Assembly: GCF_000016665.1 (NCBI RefSeq)
Contig: NC_009523.1
Location: 992,001-1,056,000, forward strand
Length of the DNA stretch: 64,000 bases
Origin: Roseiflexus sp. RS-1
GTDB taxonomy: Bacteria > Chloroflexota > Chloroflexia > Chloroflexales > Roseiflexaceae
Direction: 5' to 3'
Each line of letters starts with the position of its first letter. Positions within the stretch are counted from its first letter, which is position 1. Below are positions 36,823 through 44,754 of this stretch, in pieces. Below the pieces are notes generated by a model. The model did no database searches, was not told where the DNA came from, and saw only the letters and a program-made list of their open reading frames with translations. The translations under genes and the position numbers were made by a program.

Positions 36823-36942
36823 GCCACAATGACGTGCAACGCTGTGCCGCGTTGCACCTGGAAGGACGAGATTTAAACCATTTTATCACACTCCAGACAT
36901 ACGCATACATTCCAGCCCCGATAGTAAACAGAAATTTTGTGC

Positions 36943-36971
36943 TTGACAGAATGGAACATGCATGCTACACT
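36943..36971 (+). promoter_or_regulatory. Sigma-70-type promoter of ssb
   Basis: TTGACA (36943-36948), exactly 17 bases, then TACACT (36966-36971). It lies ~95 bases before the ssb start. The leader between has no other gene. Confidence 0.75.
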
Positions 36972-37066
36972 CAACCCATCGGCAACGCGCCGGTATCCGG
37001 GGCGCTTCGGTCAGACGAAGGTCCTGGTGGGACGAAATCGGTACAGTCGGGAAGAGGAGGCTTAAC

Positions 37067-37597
37067 ATGGCCCGGGATCTGAACAAGGTCATGCTGACCG
37101 GTCATCTGGGAGCGGACCCGGAGATGAGGTTCACCCCACAGGGTAGCGCAGTAACGACATTCCGTGTTGCATCCAATCGTTCCTGGAAATCAGGCGATGG
37201 CGTTCAACACGATGACACCGAATGGTTCCGCATTGTCGCCTGGGACAAACTGGCGGAAATCTGCAACGAGTATCTGAAGAAGGGAACGCGCGTCTACATC
37301 GAGGGGCGCCTGCAAACCCGCAGCTGGGATGATCGCAACACCGGTGAGAAACGCTACATCACCGAAGTCGTTGCGCAGGATATGATCATCCTGACGCCAA
37401 AGGGTGATCGTATGCCAGCTGTCGATACGGAAGAGACGGACGTTCGCGAGGTAGGAAGCGCTCCTCGTCGCGCTCCAGCCCCTTCGGCGCCTGATATGCC
37501 AGCGCCGGTGTCAAACGGTCCCGCACGCGCCAGCGCAACCCGTGCTCCGGCGCGCAATACGCCGCAACCGATCGAGGAAGACGATATTCCGTTCTGA
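37067..37597 (+). CDS. ssb: Single-stranded DNA-binding protein
   Basis: A 176-residue SSB. The OB-fold covers residues 1-110 ([42 protein letters not shown]). A Pro/Ala-rich flexible linker follows, ending in the acidic tip EEDDIPF that binds partner proteins. It acts as a tetramer protecting ssDNA in replication and repair. The start 37067 has GAGGAGG 7 bases upstream and a strong promoter, so the longer open frame from 36962 is not used. Confidence 0.96.
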   Translation: MARDLNKVMLTGHLGADPEMRFTPQGSAVTTFRVASNRSWKSGDGVQHDDTEWFRIVAWDKLAEICNEYLKKGTRVYIEGRLQTRSWDDRNTGEKRYITEVVAQDMIILTPKGDRMPAVDTEETDVREVGSAPRRAPAPSAPDMPAPVSNGPARASATRAPARNTPQPIEEDDIPF

Positions 37598-37602
37598 CGT
37601 AG

Positions 37603-37623
37603 AAGCGCAGCGTCGCTGCGCTT
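37603..37623 (+). terminator. Possible terminator hairpin after ssb
   Basis: AAGCGCAGC / GCTGCGCTT, nine perfect pairs with a 3-base loop, begins six bases after the ssb stop. No T-run follows, so its strength as an intrinsic terminator is doubtful. Confidence 0.4.
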
Positions 37624-37730
37624 ATCCCCGCTGAACTGACAGGGTCCTTACGTAACGCATGCAGCGAGGACGTGCAGGGGTACAGCAGCGCTGTTCCCCT
37701 GCGTTCCACCTCCCAGATTTGGTCATCAAA

Positions 37731-38075
37731 ACATCACTTCTCCCCTTGTAGGAGAAGGGAGTAATCTTACGGGATAGGTTTTTTTAGAAGGCGTCTGCGT
37801 TCCTTCTCTCGTTCTGGGCTTCAGCACGACTACACCCCCCCTTCTCCCCCTTACATAGATTTTGTGGGAAGCCCCTGCGTGCCATCTTTCGTTTCAGGCA
37901 TCAGGACACCCAAAATCCCCCTTCTCCCCTTGTGGGAGAAGGGGGCAAGGGGATGAGGGGCAAAAGCGGGAATGCAGAAAATCACTCATCTTTCCCAAGC
38001 GATCTACCCTTGAGAGCTTCTCCCCTCTGGGAGAAAGGTGTTGGGGGGATGAGGGGCAAAAGCGCACGGGAATGT
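37731..38075 (+). repeat. Repeat family A, full copy plus two partial copies
   Basis: 37861-37974 is a complete family A copy. 37735-37763 and 38014-38075 hold partial copies (hairpin CTTCTCCCC..GGGAGAAG, and GGGGGATGAGGGGCAAAAGC). The gap 37598-38173 has no convincing gene. Confidence 0.7.
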
Positions 38076-38173
38076 AGAAAACCGCGCATCTCTCCCAGGA
38101 ACTCCACCGTTGAGAGAGGGTGTCCGGAGGAATGAGGGGTGTGAGCGCGTTGGATCGTCACACCCCGCCGCCG

Positions 38174-39685
38174 TCATCCCTCCATTCCCACCTGGTAGGT
38201 GTCGATCTGCGCCCGCTGAAGCGTTCCCGAAAAATCGATGTAGATCGATTTCCACTCGCTGAAAACGTCGAGCACCTGAATGCCGCCTTCGCGGTGACCG
38301 TTGCCGGTACCCTTTGTGCCGCCGAACGGCAGATGGATCTCCGCGCCAATCGTCGGCGCATTCACATACACAATGCCGGTGTAGAGATCGCGCATGGCAC
38401 GGAAAGCAGCGTTGACGTCGCGGGTGTAGATCGCCGATGATAGACCGTAGGGCACGTCGTTGGCGACGTCGATCGCCTCTTCCAGGCTATCGACAGTGAT
38501 GATCGACAGCACCGGACCGAAAATCTCTTCCTGGGCAATGCGCATGGTGCGCTGCACATCGGCAAAGATCGTTGGCTGGTGAAAGAACCCATAGGCATAA
38601 TCGCCATCGCGCAGCGCCTGCCCGCCGACGATTAGTCGCGCCCCCTCGCTCTTCCCAATCTCGACGTATCGCTGCACCGTCTCGAGTTGACTCCGGTTGA
38701 TCGCCGGTCCCATCTCAACGGTTTCATCAAGACCATTGCCGATCTTCAGCCGTTCAGCGCGATCTGCCAGGCGCTCGGTCAGTTCACCGACGATCGCGCG
38801 ATGGGCGATCAACCGTGACGTGGCAGTGCACCGCTGCCCCGTCGTGCCGAATGCGCCCCAGATCGCGCCATCCACCACCAGATCCAGGTTGGCGTCGTCC
38901 ATCACGATCATCGGGTTTTTGCCGCCCATCTCCAGTGAGACGTGCTTCATTCCCTCGGCGCCGACCCGCGCAACCTTGCTGCCAATTTCCGTTGAACCGG
39001 TGAACGAGATGACCTGGACATCGGGATGGCGGATGAGTGGCTCGCCGACCCGACTGCCGCTGCCGGTGACGATGTTGACCACGCCATCGGGGATGCCGGC
39101 GTCGAGCAGGCACTGCACCAGGTTGTACACTGAGAGCGGCGTGTCGGAGGCGGGCTTGATAACGACCGTGTTCCCAACGATCAGCGCTGGCAGAATCTTC
39201 CACGAAGGGATCGCCATCGGGAAGTTCCACGGCGTGATCAGTCCGCAGACGCCAAGCGGCTGGCGCACCGACATCTGGAACTTGTTGGGCATTTCGGACG
39301 GGGTCGTTTGTCCGTAGAGGCGGCGCCCTTCACCCGCCATGAAGAAGCACATGTCGATGGCTTCCTGCACATCGCCGCGCGTTTCTTTGAGCACTTTGCC
39401 CATCTCACGGGTCATATCGCGCGCATACTGCTCTTTGCGCTCGACGAGCAACTGCGCCGCTTTGAAGAGAATCTCGCCGCGTTTTGGTGCAGGAACCAGC
39501 CGCCAGTGACGGTATGCCCGCTTCGCCGCCTCAACCGCCGCCTGGACGTCACGTTCGTCGCTATCCTGAAAAATCCCGATGATGTCACGGGTGTCAGCCG
39601 GGTTGCGATTCTCGAATGTGCGCCCACTCGCCGAGTCGACAAATTTCCCGCCGATCAGATTCTGGTACACTGGAGGGGTAGCCAT
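38174..39685 (-). CDS. NAD(P)-dependent aldehyde dehydrogenase
   Basis: A 503-residue ALDH. The cofactor region is [19 protein letters not shown]; the catalytic Glu is in [10 protein letters not shown] (about residue 250) and the catalytic Cys in [15 protein letters not shown] (about 283). The C-terminal [27 protein letters not shown] fits the ALDH group that includes succinate-semialdehyde and alpha-ketoglutaric-semialdehyde enzymes; the actual substrate is uncertain. Start 39685 is used because AAAGGAG lies 8 bases upstream; a longer frame is unlikely. Confidence 0.92.
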   Translation of the reverse strand: MATPPVYQNLIGGKFVDSASGRTFENRNPADTRDIIGIFQDSDERDVQAAVEAAKRAYRHWRLVPAPKRGEILFKAAQLLVERKEQYARDMTREMGKVLKETRGDVQEAIDMCFFMAGEGRRLYGQTTPSEMPNKFQMSVRQPLGVCGLITPWNFPMAIPSWKILPALIVGNTVVIKPASDTPLSVYNLVQCLLDAGIPDGVVNIVTGSGSRVGEPLIRHPDVQVISFTGSTEIGSKVARVGAEGMKHVSLEMGGKNPMIVMDDANLDLVVDGAIWGAFGTTGQRCTATSRLIAHRAIVGELTERLADRAERLKIGNGLDETVEMGPAINRSQLETVQRYVEIGKSEGARLIVGGQALRDGDYAYGFFHQPTIFADVQRTMRIAQEEIFGPVLSIITVDSLEEAIDVANDVPYGLSSAIYTRDVNAAFRAMRDLYTGIVYVNAPTIGAEIHLPFGGTKGTGNGHREGGIQVLDVFSEWKSIYIDFSGTLQRAQIDTYQVGMEG

Positions 39686-39843
39686 ATCATGTTCTCCTTT
39701 GAACCGCGAGCGCAGCAAAGGTGCGGAGTGACCGCGCTCGATTGCTCTGGAAGGTGTCGTTGTGCTGTTCACTGCGCGATTATAGCATGGGTCAGCCGGG
39801 CGCCGTTCGCGGAGAGTTTTACAATGGACAGGGAGGCGCTCCT

Positions 39844-40323
39844 ATGCGCAAAGATCTGCACGAAATCAACCGTCGCGCCTGGAAAGAGGCGACAAGAGCG
39901 CACAATAGTCACAAAGCCGATCAGGCACGATTTCTGCGCGAGGGCGGCAGCACGCTCTTTCCCGAGGAACTGGAGTTGCCTGGAGCGGTGCGCGGCAAAC
40001 GATTGCTGCACCTGCAATGCAACGCCGGTCAGGATACGCTCAGCCTGGCGCGGCTCGGCGCGTCGGTCACCGGCGTCGATATCAGTGATGAGGCGATTGC
40101 GTTCGCCTGTCGGCTCTCTGCTGAGTCTGGCATTCCGGCGACATTTCATCGCGCCGATCTCTACGACTGGCTCGACGATGCGGTTCAGCGCGGCGAGACG
40201 TTCGACATCGTGTTCAGTTCGTATGGTTTCCTTTTCGCACGGCTGAAAGAGATGCCAGGGTCACCACAAGACTGTGGCGATGATGGGCGCATAATCAAGT
40301 ATGTAGCCAGCAAATTTGAGTAA
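39844..40323 (+). pseudogene. SAM-dependent methyltransferase truncated by integron end
   Basis: GGGAGG precedes ATG 39844. The frame encodes a normal methyltransferase N-terminus (EINRRAWKEATRAHNSHKADQ; motif I KRLLHLQCNAGQDTLSLARLG; DETFDIVFSSYGFLF-type motif). After residue ~130, at about 40234, the frame enters DNA duplicated from the cassette gene at 46473-46612 and ends out of homology. The C-terminal half is missing and was not found elsewhere in the window. The integron's distal boundary has therefore cut this host gene, or a deletion has joined them. Confidence 0.85.
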
Positions 40324-40366
40324 CCTGTTCGTGGTTTTGCCCAACGTCTGTCTCCTGGAAGAAGTC
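40234..40366 (-). pseudogene. Truncated distal cassette, 5' copy of the 45790-46584 gene
   Basis: Closely similar (with scattered differences) to 46473-46612, which includes the ribosome site, start and first ~37 codons of the two-TM cassette gene. The similarity stops at 40234, where host methyltransferase sequence begins. It is the last cassette and has lost its 3' part and attC. Confidence 0.8.
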
Positions 40367-40431
40367 GCCCAACGGCATCGAGCTCAGCCGCGCTGCCGAT
40401 AGGCGGCGTCGGCTGGAAGCGCAGGTTAGGC
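40367..40431 (-). other. attC site of the ParB cassette
   Basis: Plus-strand ends GCCCAAC and GTTAGGC; inner arms CAGCCG / CGGCTG pair. It lies nine bases beyond the ParB-like stop. Confidence 0.85.
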
Positions 40432-40439
40432 GCAGTGGC

Positions 40440-41255
40440 TTAATTGGTTGAACGCTTGCCTGAGGTCTTGCGCAATTGTTTCTGAACTTCTTGCTTGACG
40501 CCCTGTGCTTTGAAGGCTTCGACCATCTCGGCTACCTGTTTCTTCAGTGACTCAGGGATAGTGGGACAATCGAAAGGACAGTTCCGTACCACATAATAGT
40601 TGAAAGCGCCTTCGGCAGCTTGATCTACCAGGGTATCAAGGTTTTCGAGACCAGGGTCAGCACGCTTGATGATTTCCTGTTGCACATCTTGGGTGAAACC
40701 CCTGATCTTGTTCCAAACTTCCACCTGTTTATCAGCATCAAATCTTTGGGCGAGTCGGGCGAGGGCTTCTGTGTTTCTTGCTTCTCCCGCTACCAATTGT
40801 TCCTGGAGTTGGGGAGCGAGATCCAATAGTTGGACGTATTTACGTATCGTGGAGACACCTACCCCTGTTTCGCGACTGACGGTCTGAAAATTTCCAAACC
40901 TATCGAGGAGGGCCTTGAAGGCAACGGCCTTGTCGCGTGGGTTCATATCGGCGCGGTGTACGTTCTCGACTAATGATATGGCTGTGGCATCAGCGTCAGT
41001 CATACTGTCGCGCACGATGGCAGGAATCATTGACCATCCGATTTGCTTGCATGCAAGCAGACGACGTTGACCAGCGACAAGCGCGTAACGGCCATCTGGC
41101 TTCTGAAACACGGTGATGGGGCTGAGAAGCCCTTGCTTTTCGATGCTTTTCGCGAGGTCTTCGATGGTGCTGTCATACTGACCATCTGCGAGGTTCTTGC
41201 GCGTATTGAATTCAGATATATCGACATCTTGGAGGGAGATTTCGCGTACGTTCAT
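40440..41255 (-). CDS. ParB/Spo0J-like protein in an integron cassette
   Basis: A 271-residue protein. Residues 1-100 form a ParB N-terminal nuclease-fold domain (SIEKQGLLSPITVF, ALVAGQRRLLACKQIG, AISLVENVHRADMNPRDKAVAF), followed by a KorB-like helix-turn-helix (VSRETGVGVSTIRKYVQLLDL). The C-terminal ~100 residues are charged. No ParA partner is in the cassette or nearby, so chromosome partition is unlikely; a DNA-binding or CTP-switch role in regulation or plasmid stability is possible. ATG 41255 is chosen (AGGGG upstream); a TTG two codons earlier is the alternative. Confidence 0.85.
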   Translation of the reverse strand: MNVREISLQDVDISEFNTRKNLADGQYDSTIEDLAKSIEKQGLLSPITVFQKPDGRYALVAGQRRLLACKQIGWSMIPAIVRDSMTDADATAISLVENVHRADMNPRDKAVAFKALLDRFGNFQTVSRETGVGVSTIRKYVQLLDLAPQLQEQLVAGEARNTEALARLAQRFDADKQVEVWNKIRGFTQDVQQEIIKRADPGLENLDTLVDQAAEGAFNYYVVRNCPFDCPTIPESLKKQVAEMVEAFKAQGVKQEVQKQLRKTSGKRSTN

Positions 41256-41278
41256 AGCCAACCCCTATCTCTGTCTGC

Positions 41279-41347
<69 letters not shown>

Positions 41348-41374
41348 GGGCTAACAAAGTTTCTCTAGGCAAGA

Positions 41375-41821
41375 CTACTTCCAGAATTCCCACCATCTCT
41401 TTTGAGCGGAAACTCCTTTGTCATCTGACGGAATCGGATCTCTATCAGCGGTCTCGGTTTCCACGCATTGCTTTAACCGTCTCAAAGAGTTTCTCATCTC
41501 AGCCAAATGTGATGCTCCGCCGTCAGAGAAAGAGGTGCCTCCGCGCGGGGCGCTCGCTGTTCTTACCCTGGTGCTTGTGGGGCCAACGGCCTCAAATTCC
41601 CAACGGGTATCTATCCAACTGCCACGGATGATAACTACTTGCCCTGGAGTTATGTCGAGAATTTCGGACGAGCCACCCAGGGTCTAGACTAGTTTGCCTC
41701 CTTTGTGCCACTGCGCCGATTTCATCCCACCACCCCACCACCTTTCCCAGGTCTTGCATTCTGTAAAGTACTTCCACACGGTGGCAAGAGGGCGTTCGAT
41801 TGTGATTTCTGTTTCCAACAT
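41375..41821 (-). pseudogene. SRPBCC/START-domain protein interrupted by an amber codon
   Basis: Reading from ATG 41821 (AGGAG 8 bases upstream) gives METE-type start LETEITIERPLATVWKYFTE, WWGGGMKSAQWHKGGKLV, then TAG at codon 46 (41684-41686), then the same frame continues TLGGSSEILDITPGQVV, RGSWIDTRWEFEAVGPTS, FSDGGASHLAEMRNSLRR to a stop at 41375. The two parts join into one normal ~148-residue AHSA1/SRPBCC fold that binds a hydrophobic ligand. The mutation seems recent, since nothing else is broken. A sequencing error or amber suppression cannot be ruled out. Confidence 0.75.
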
Positions 41822-41858
41822 TCTCGTGCTCCTTTCTTGTGTGCATGGGCTTCCTGCC

Positions 41859-41939
41859 GCCCAACGAGTTGCGCACCAGCCGCCCGCGAAGCAAGCGCGA
41901 AGCGCGAGCGAAGCGGGTCGGCTGGTGCGCGGGTTAGCA
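41859..41939 (-). other. attC site of the BrnT/BrnA cassette
   Basis: Ends GCCCAAC / GTTAGCA; arms GCGCACCAGCCG / CGGCTGGTGCGC are a perfect 12-base complement. It begins 25 bases after the antitoxin stop. Confidence 0.88.
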
Positions 41940-41964
41940 CGCTGCCTTGACTAAAATGCCACTC

Positions 41965-42261
41965 CTACGAGGGTGCTTCACCAGGTGTATGCTGTTGTGG
42001 CATGAGGCCAATGAGCCCCCGTAATGTGCGATTGACGGCCTCTGAGTCCGGGAAATACACGCGAACATCTGGGTCGAGAATGACGACTCCTTCCGGCAGG
42101 GCAAAATCCCGCACTTCAGTCGTCCCATCCATCTTGTGAACGATAACCTGATAACCCCGCCGGTACGCCTGATAGTGCTTGCCACGCACGCCACCAGAAA
42201 AGTCGTATTCAGGCAACATCTCGTCGTTATCAGTAGCCTGTTGCTTGAACTCCCTGTTCAT
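41965..42261 (-). CDS. BrnA-like antitoxin (partner of BrnT)
   Basis: A 98-residue protein starting MNREFKQQATDNDEMLPEYDFSGGVRGKHY. The phrase LPEYDFSGGVRGKHYQ is common in small antitoxin-type proteins encoded after BrnT-like or HigB-like toxins. The middle (VIVHKMDGTTEVRDFALPEGVVILDPDVRVYFPDSEAV) is likely the toxin-binding or dimer part. It starts within the toxin gene's end (32-base overlap), the usual translational coupling of TA pairs. The exact antitoxin class was assigned by position; classical BrnA has a ribbon-helix-helix that I do not clearly see. Confidence 0.72.
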   Translation of the reverse strand: MNREFKQQATDNDEMLPEYDFSGGVRGKHYQAYRRGYQVIVHKMDGTTEVRDFALPEGVVILDPDVRVYFPDSEAVNRTLRGLIGLMPQQHTPGEAPS

Positions 42262-42526
42262 ACTGTCTCCGTTCAGCCGAGGTTGCTCTCCGGCAACTGA
42301 TGATACGAATACGCGGGCCTCGTTCTGTGTAGACGACCACAAGAACCCGCCCGCCTGCAGATAGCCCAATGTCAATGAAGCGGTCTTCTGTCTCTGAATG
42401 CTCAACGTCGAAGATTGTGATGGCGTTGGGGTCTCCGAAGACGGTGATAGCTTCTTCGAAGCTGACACCATGCTTGCGCACATTCGCAGCAGCCTTCGCA
42501 TCGTCCCATTCAAACTGCAAATCCAT
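42230..42526 (-). CDS. brnT: BrnT-family ribonuclease toxin
   Basis: A 98-residue protein opening FEWDDAKAAANVRKHGVSFEEA, the signature of BrnT (DUF497), then VFGDPNAITIFDVEHSETEDRFIDIGLS, RVLVVVYTERGPRIRIISCRRAT and ERRQYE. BrnT toxins are RelE-fold RNases; the R/H/K residues of the family are present. The first gene of the cassette, followed by its overlapping antitoxin. Toxin-antitoxin pairs are common in chromosomal integrons and are thought to stabilise the array. Confidence 0.9.
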   Translation of the reverse strand: MDLQFEWDDAKAAANVRKHGVSFEEAITVFGDPNAITIFDVEHSETEDRFIDIGLSAGGRVLVVVYTERGPRIRIISCRRATSAERRQYEQGVQATGY

Positions 42527-42640
42527 GCGCCTGCCTAATCCACTACACTGTTGCGTATAGCGTATCACAGCCCGATGTCTTTTTCAACTGAATCAGTGGT
42601 AAGATGTGCAGAAGTACCAATCTGAAACTGCCGGGCAGCG

Positions 42641-42724
<84 letters not shown>

Positions 42725-42764
42725 GTGGAAGCGGAACGGCGCGGGTCTGGCCTTTGTTTTCCTA

Positions 42765-43415
42765 TCACTTTTCTGCTGCTTCTCTTGTTAAGAATAAGTC
42801 TGCGGATACCGCAGAAGCATCAAGCAGTTCCCATTTCACAAGACGAGAGATAGCGTGGATAACGGATTTGTCTCCATCGATCACGATGCGTCGCCATTCA
42901 ACAGTCCTACCGAGAGCTACATCGAATTTCAGCGTTTCGACTATCGGGAAGTTGGGGTAGATGTCGCTAGCAGATAACGTCCCGCGTCTTTCGAATACAT
43001 GAACGTCACCCCACAGCTCGTCGCTCTCGATACCCCTATATTCATAACCCCCAATTGTAGCCGGGGAATTGATGTTGTTGAGAAATTTGCGACTCAAGTG
43101 AGTGGTATTATTGAGCCACTCGTCGTGAGTTAACGTGGTGGTGATGGCTTGCTGAGTACATTCCACTTTCTCCTCATAGCGTTGACACTCTTCCACTACC
43201 CCACCAAAACCTGTTCCAACTCGGCTCACTTCGACGCCCTCTTTGGGTTCGGTTTCGCGTGTGCGGTAGTAACGCTCGTATCTGAACCGATTGGGGTCAT
43301 TCACATCAACCCAGTACCTGTCAATGCTGTCGATCGTCAGGTACGGACTTGGATATGGCGGAATACCCTCAAGTTGAAAGTATTCATATTCATAATAAAG
43401 AAACTGCCCTGCCAT
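42765..43415 (-). CDS. Cassette protein of unknown function
   Basis: A 216-residue protein, start chosen at 43415 because AGGAGG lies 6 bases upstream. It is soluble, rich in Tyr, Glu and Thr, opens AGQFLYYEYEYFQLEGIPPYPSP and has two cysteines close together (ECQRYEEKVECTQ). The N-terminal half could be beta-rich. I recognise no domain. Upstream of its start the IS5-type element begins 40 bases away, so its promoter may have been replaced or cut off from attI. Confidence 0.75.
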   Translation of the reverse strand: MAGQFLYYEYEYFQLEGIPPYPSPYLTIDSIDRYWVDVNDPNRFRYERYYRTRETEPKEGVEVSRVGTGFGGVVEECQRYEEKVECTQQAITTTLTHDEWLNNTTHLSRKFLNNINSPATIGGYEYRGIESDELWGDVHVFERRGTLSASDIYPNFPIVETLKFDVALGRTVEWRRIVIDGDKSVIHAISRLVKWELLDASAVSADLFLTREAAEK

Positions 43416-43513
43416 TTTGCCTCCTTCATCTGAAGTAATTTGTGGTGATGAGTAGACATCATCAAGATTTAGTGATATACTATTTTTGTACAATCTGAAA
43501 ATGGAGAAAAACG

Positions 43514-44571
43514 ATGTGTAAGTATCGATCCATTATCGAAAATCCGGAGAAATTACGCTCTATGACCGGACTGACCGTTGAAGAGTTCCACGCGCTGGTT
43601 CCGATCTTCCACGCCGCATTTGAAGCGTATATGAAACGTCGCACGATTGATGGCCGCGTCCGATATTGTCGTCGCTACGTCTCGTATGCAAACTCGCCGC
43701 TTCCGACAACAGAAGATAAATTGCTCTTTATTTTGACCTACTTAAAACAAAACCCAACGCAAGTGATGCACGGACACCTCTTTCAAATGAGCCAATCAAA
43801 CGTAAGCAAATGGGTGCATCTTTTGCACGGAGCGCTGAACTATGCGCTTTCACAGCAAAATCTCCTGCCTGCGCGCACTGCCGACGACCTGGCGAGGCGA
43901 TTGCAGGAAGAACCGTCGTGTGAAGAACCGTCGTGTGAAGAACCGTCGTGTGAAGAACCGTCGTGTGAAGAACCGTCGTGTGAAGAACCGTCGTGTGAAG
44001 AACCGTCGTGTGAAGAACCGTCGCATGCGACAAAAGCGCCCCCCTTTTTATCCATGACGGCGTAGAACGTCCCATTCGCCGTCCAAGCGACAAAGTCGAC
44101 CGGGAGTTGTATTACAGCGGTAAGAAGAAACGACATACGCTTAAGAACGTTCTCATCATTGATGAGTTTGGCTCTATTCACTTTTTGAGTGACACCTACG
44201 AAGGAAGGGTCCACGATAAATGTATTGCGGATGAAGCGGGATACACCCTTCCAAACGCGAGCATTCTCTATCAAGACGCCGGATTTCAAGGATTTACCCT
44301 GCCTGGCGTCCAGATTATGCAGCCAAAGAAGAAGCCGCGCAATGGAACCCTCACGCCGCAGGAAAAGGAGGAAAACCGGCGTATCTCATCCGTTCGCGTT
44401 CGTATTGAACATGTTATCGGCGATATCAAGCGGTATCGAATCATTCACGACATTATCCGCTTCAGTTGTTCCGAATTTCGGGATATGGTCATGGAAACAT
44501 GTTGCGGGCTGCATAACTTCCGAATTTGGCTGAAACGCAAAAAGCAGTCCAAAAATCAAAACGAATCTTGA
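43514..44571 (+). pseudogene. IS5/DDE_4-type transposase, frame broken
   Basis: The first part (43514-44065) has the N-terminal HTH region (MTGLTVEEFHALVPIFHAAF, LLFILTYLKQNPTQVMHG, SQSNVSKWVHLLHGAL). The second part has the catalytic DDE_4 domain in another frame, beginning ..FIHDGVERPIRRPSDK.., YYSGKKKRHTLKNVLI (D region) and ending RVRIEHVIGDIKRYR (E region). The shift lies at 44022-44065, where the homopolymer run C6-T5 (GCGCCCCCCTTTTTA) occurs. This is either a programmed or transcriptional slippage site or a mutation. A 15-base tandem array just upstream adds seven EEPSC units. Confidence 0.8.
43907..44026 (+). repeat. 15-base tandem repeat in the transposase gene
   Basis: GAAGAACCGTCGTGT repeated seven times perfectly, plus an eighth unit ending CAT. 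It encodes (EEPSC)7EEPSH. The unit keeps the reading frame. It is between the HTH and DDE domains, so it lengthens a linker. Confidence 0.95.
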
Positions 44572-44582
44572 TGAAGTCTAGT

Positions 44583-44663
44583 CGCTAACAGTCGGCGTCA
44601 ATTCAGCAATGCCGCTTGCTCTCTGTATCAATGGCGGAGAGCTGGTGGCATTAGGAGATAAAA
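44583..44663 (-). other. Possible degenerate attC of the MauE-like cassette
   Basis: Right after the IS end lies CGCTAAC, the expected plus-strand left end, and ~70 bases on GGCATTAGGA in place of GTTRRRY. AATGCC/GGCATT and CTCTC/GAGAG arms pair. It sits exactly where an attC is required, but the right end departs from consensus. Confidence 0.35.
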
Positions 44664-44754
44664 TCGTTGCTGGCGGGGTTATGGTGCACCCAACTAGTAG
44701 AAGGACATAGAGGGCTGTGTAAAGATTCCATCGCATTTGTCAGAACCTCCTATT

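Larger units (their letters stand above)
43455..44578 (+). mobile_element. IS5-family-type insertion sequence in the cassette array
   Basis: About 1124 bp bounded by inverted repeats: GACATCATCAAGATT on the left and GACTTCATCAAGATT on the right (reverse complement), one mismatch, flanked by TA on both sides, the likely target duplication. The transposase reads toward the right, against the cassettes. A TA duplication fits IS427/ISL2-type IS5 subgroups. It sits between the unknown cassette and the MauE-like cassette, just left of a possible degenerate attC. Confidence 0.85.

Noticed and set aside
43907-44026. CRISPR or minisatellite outside coding DNA
   Set aside because: The 15-base units are in frame in the transposase, with no spacers.
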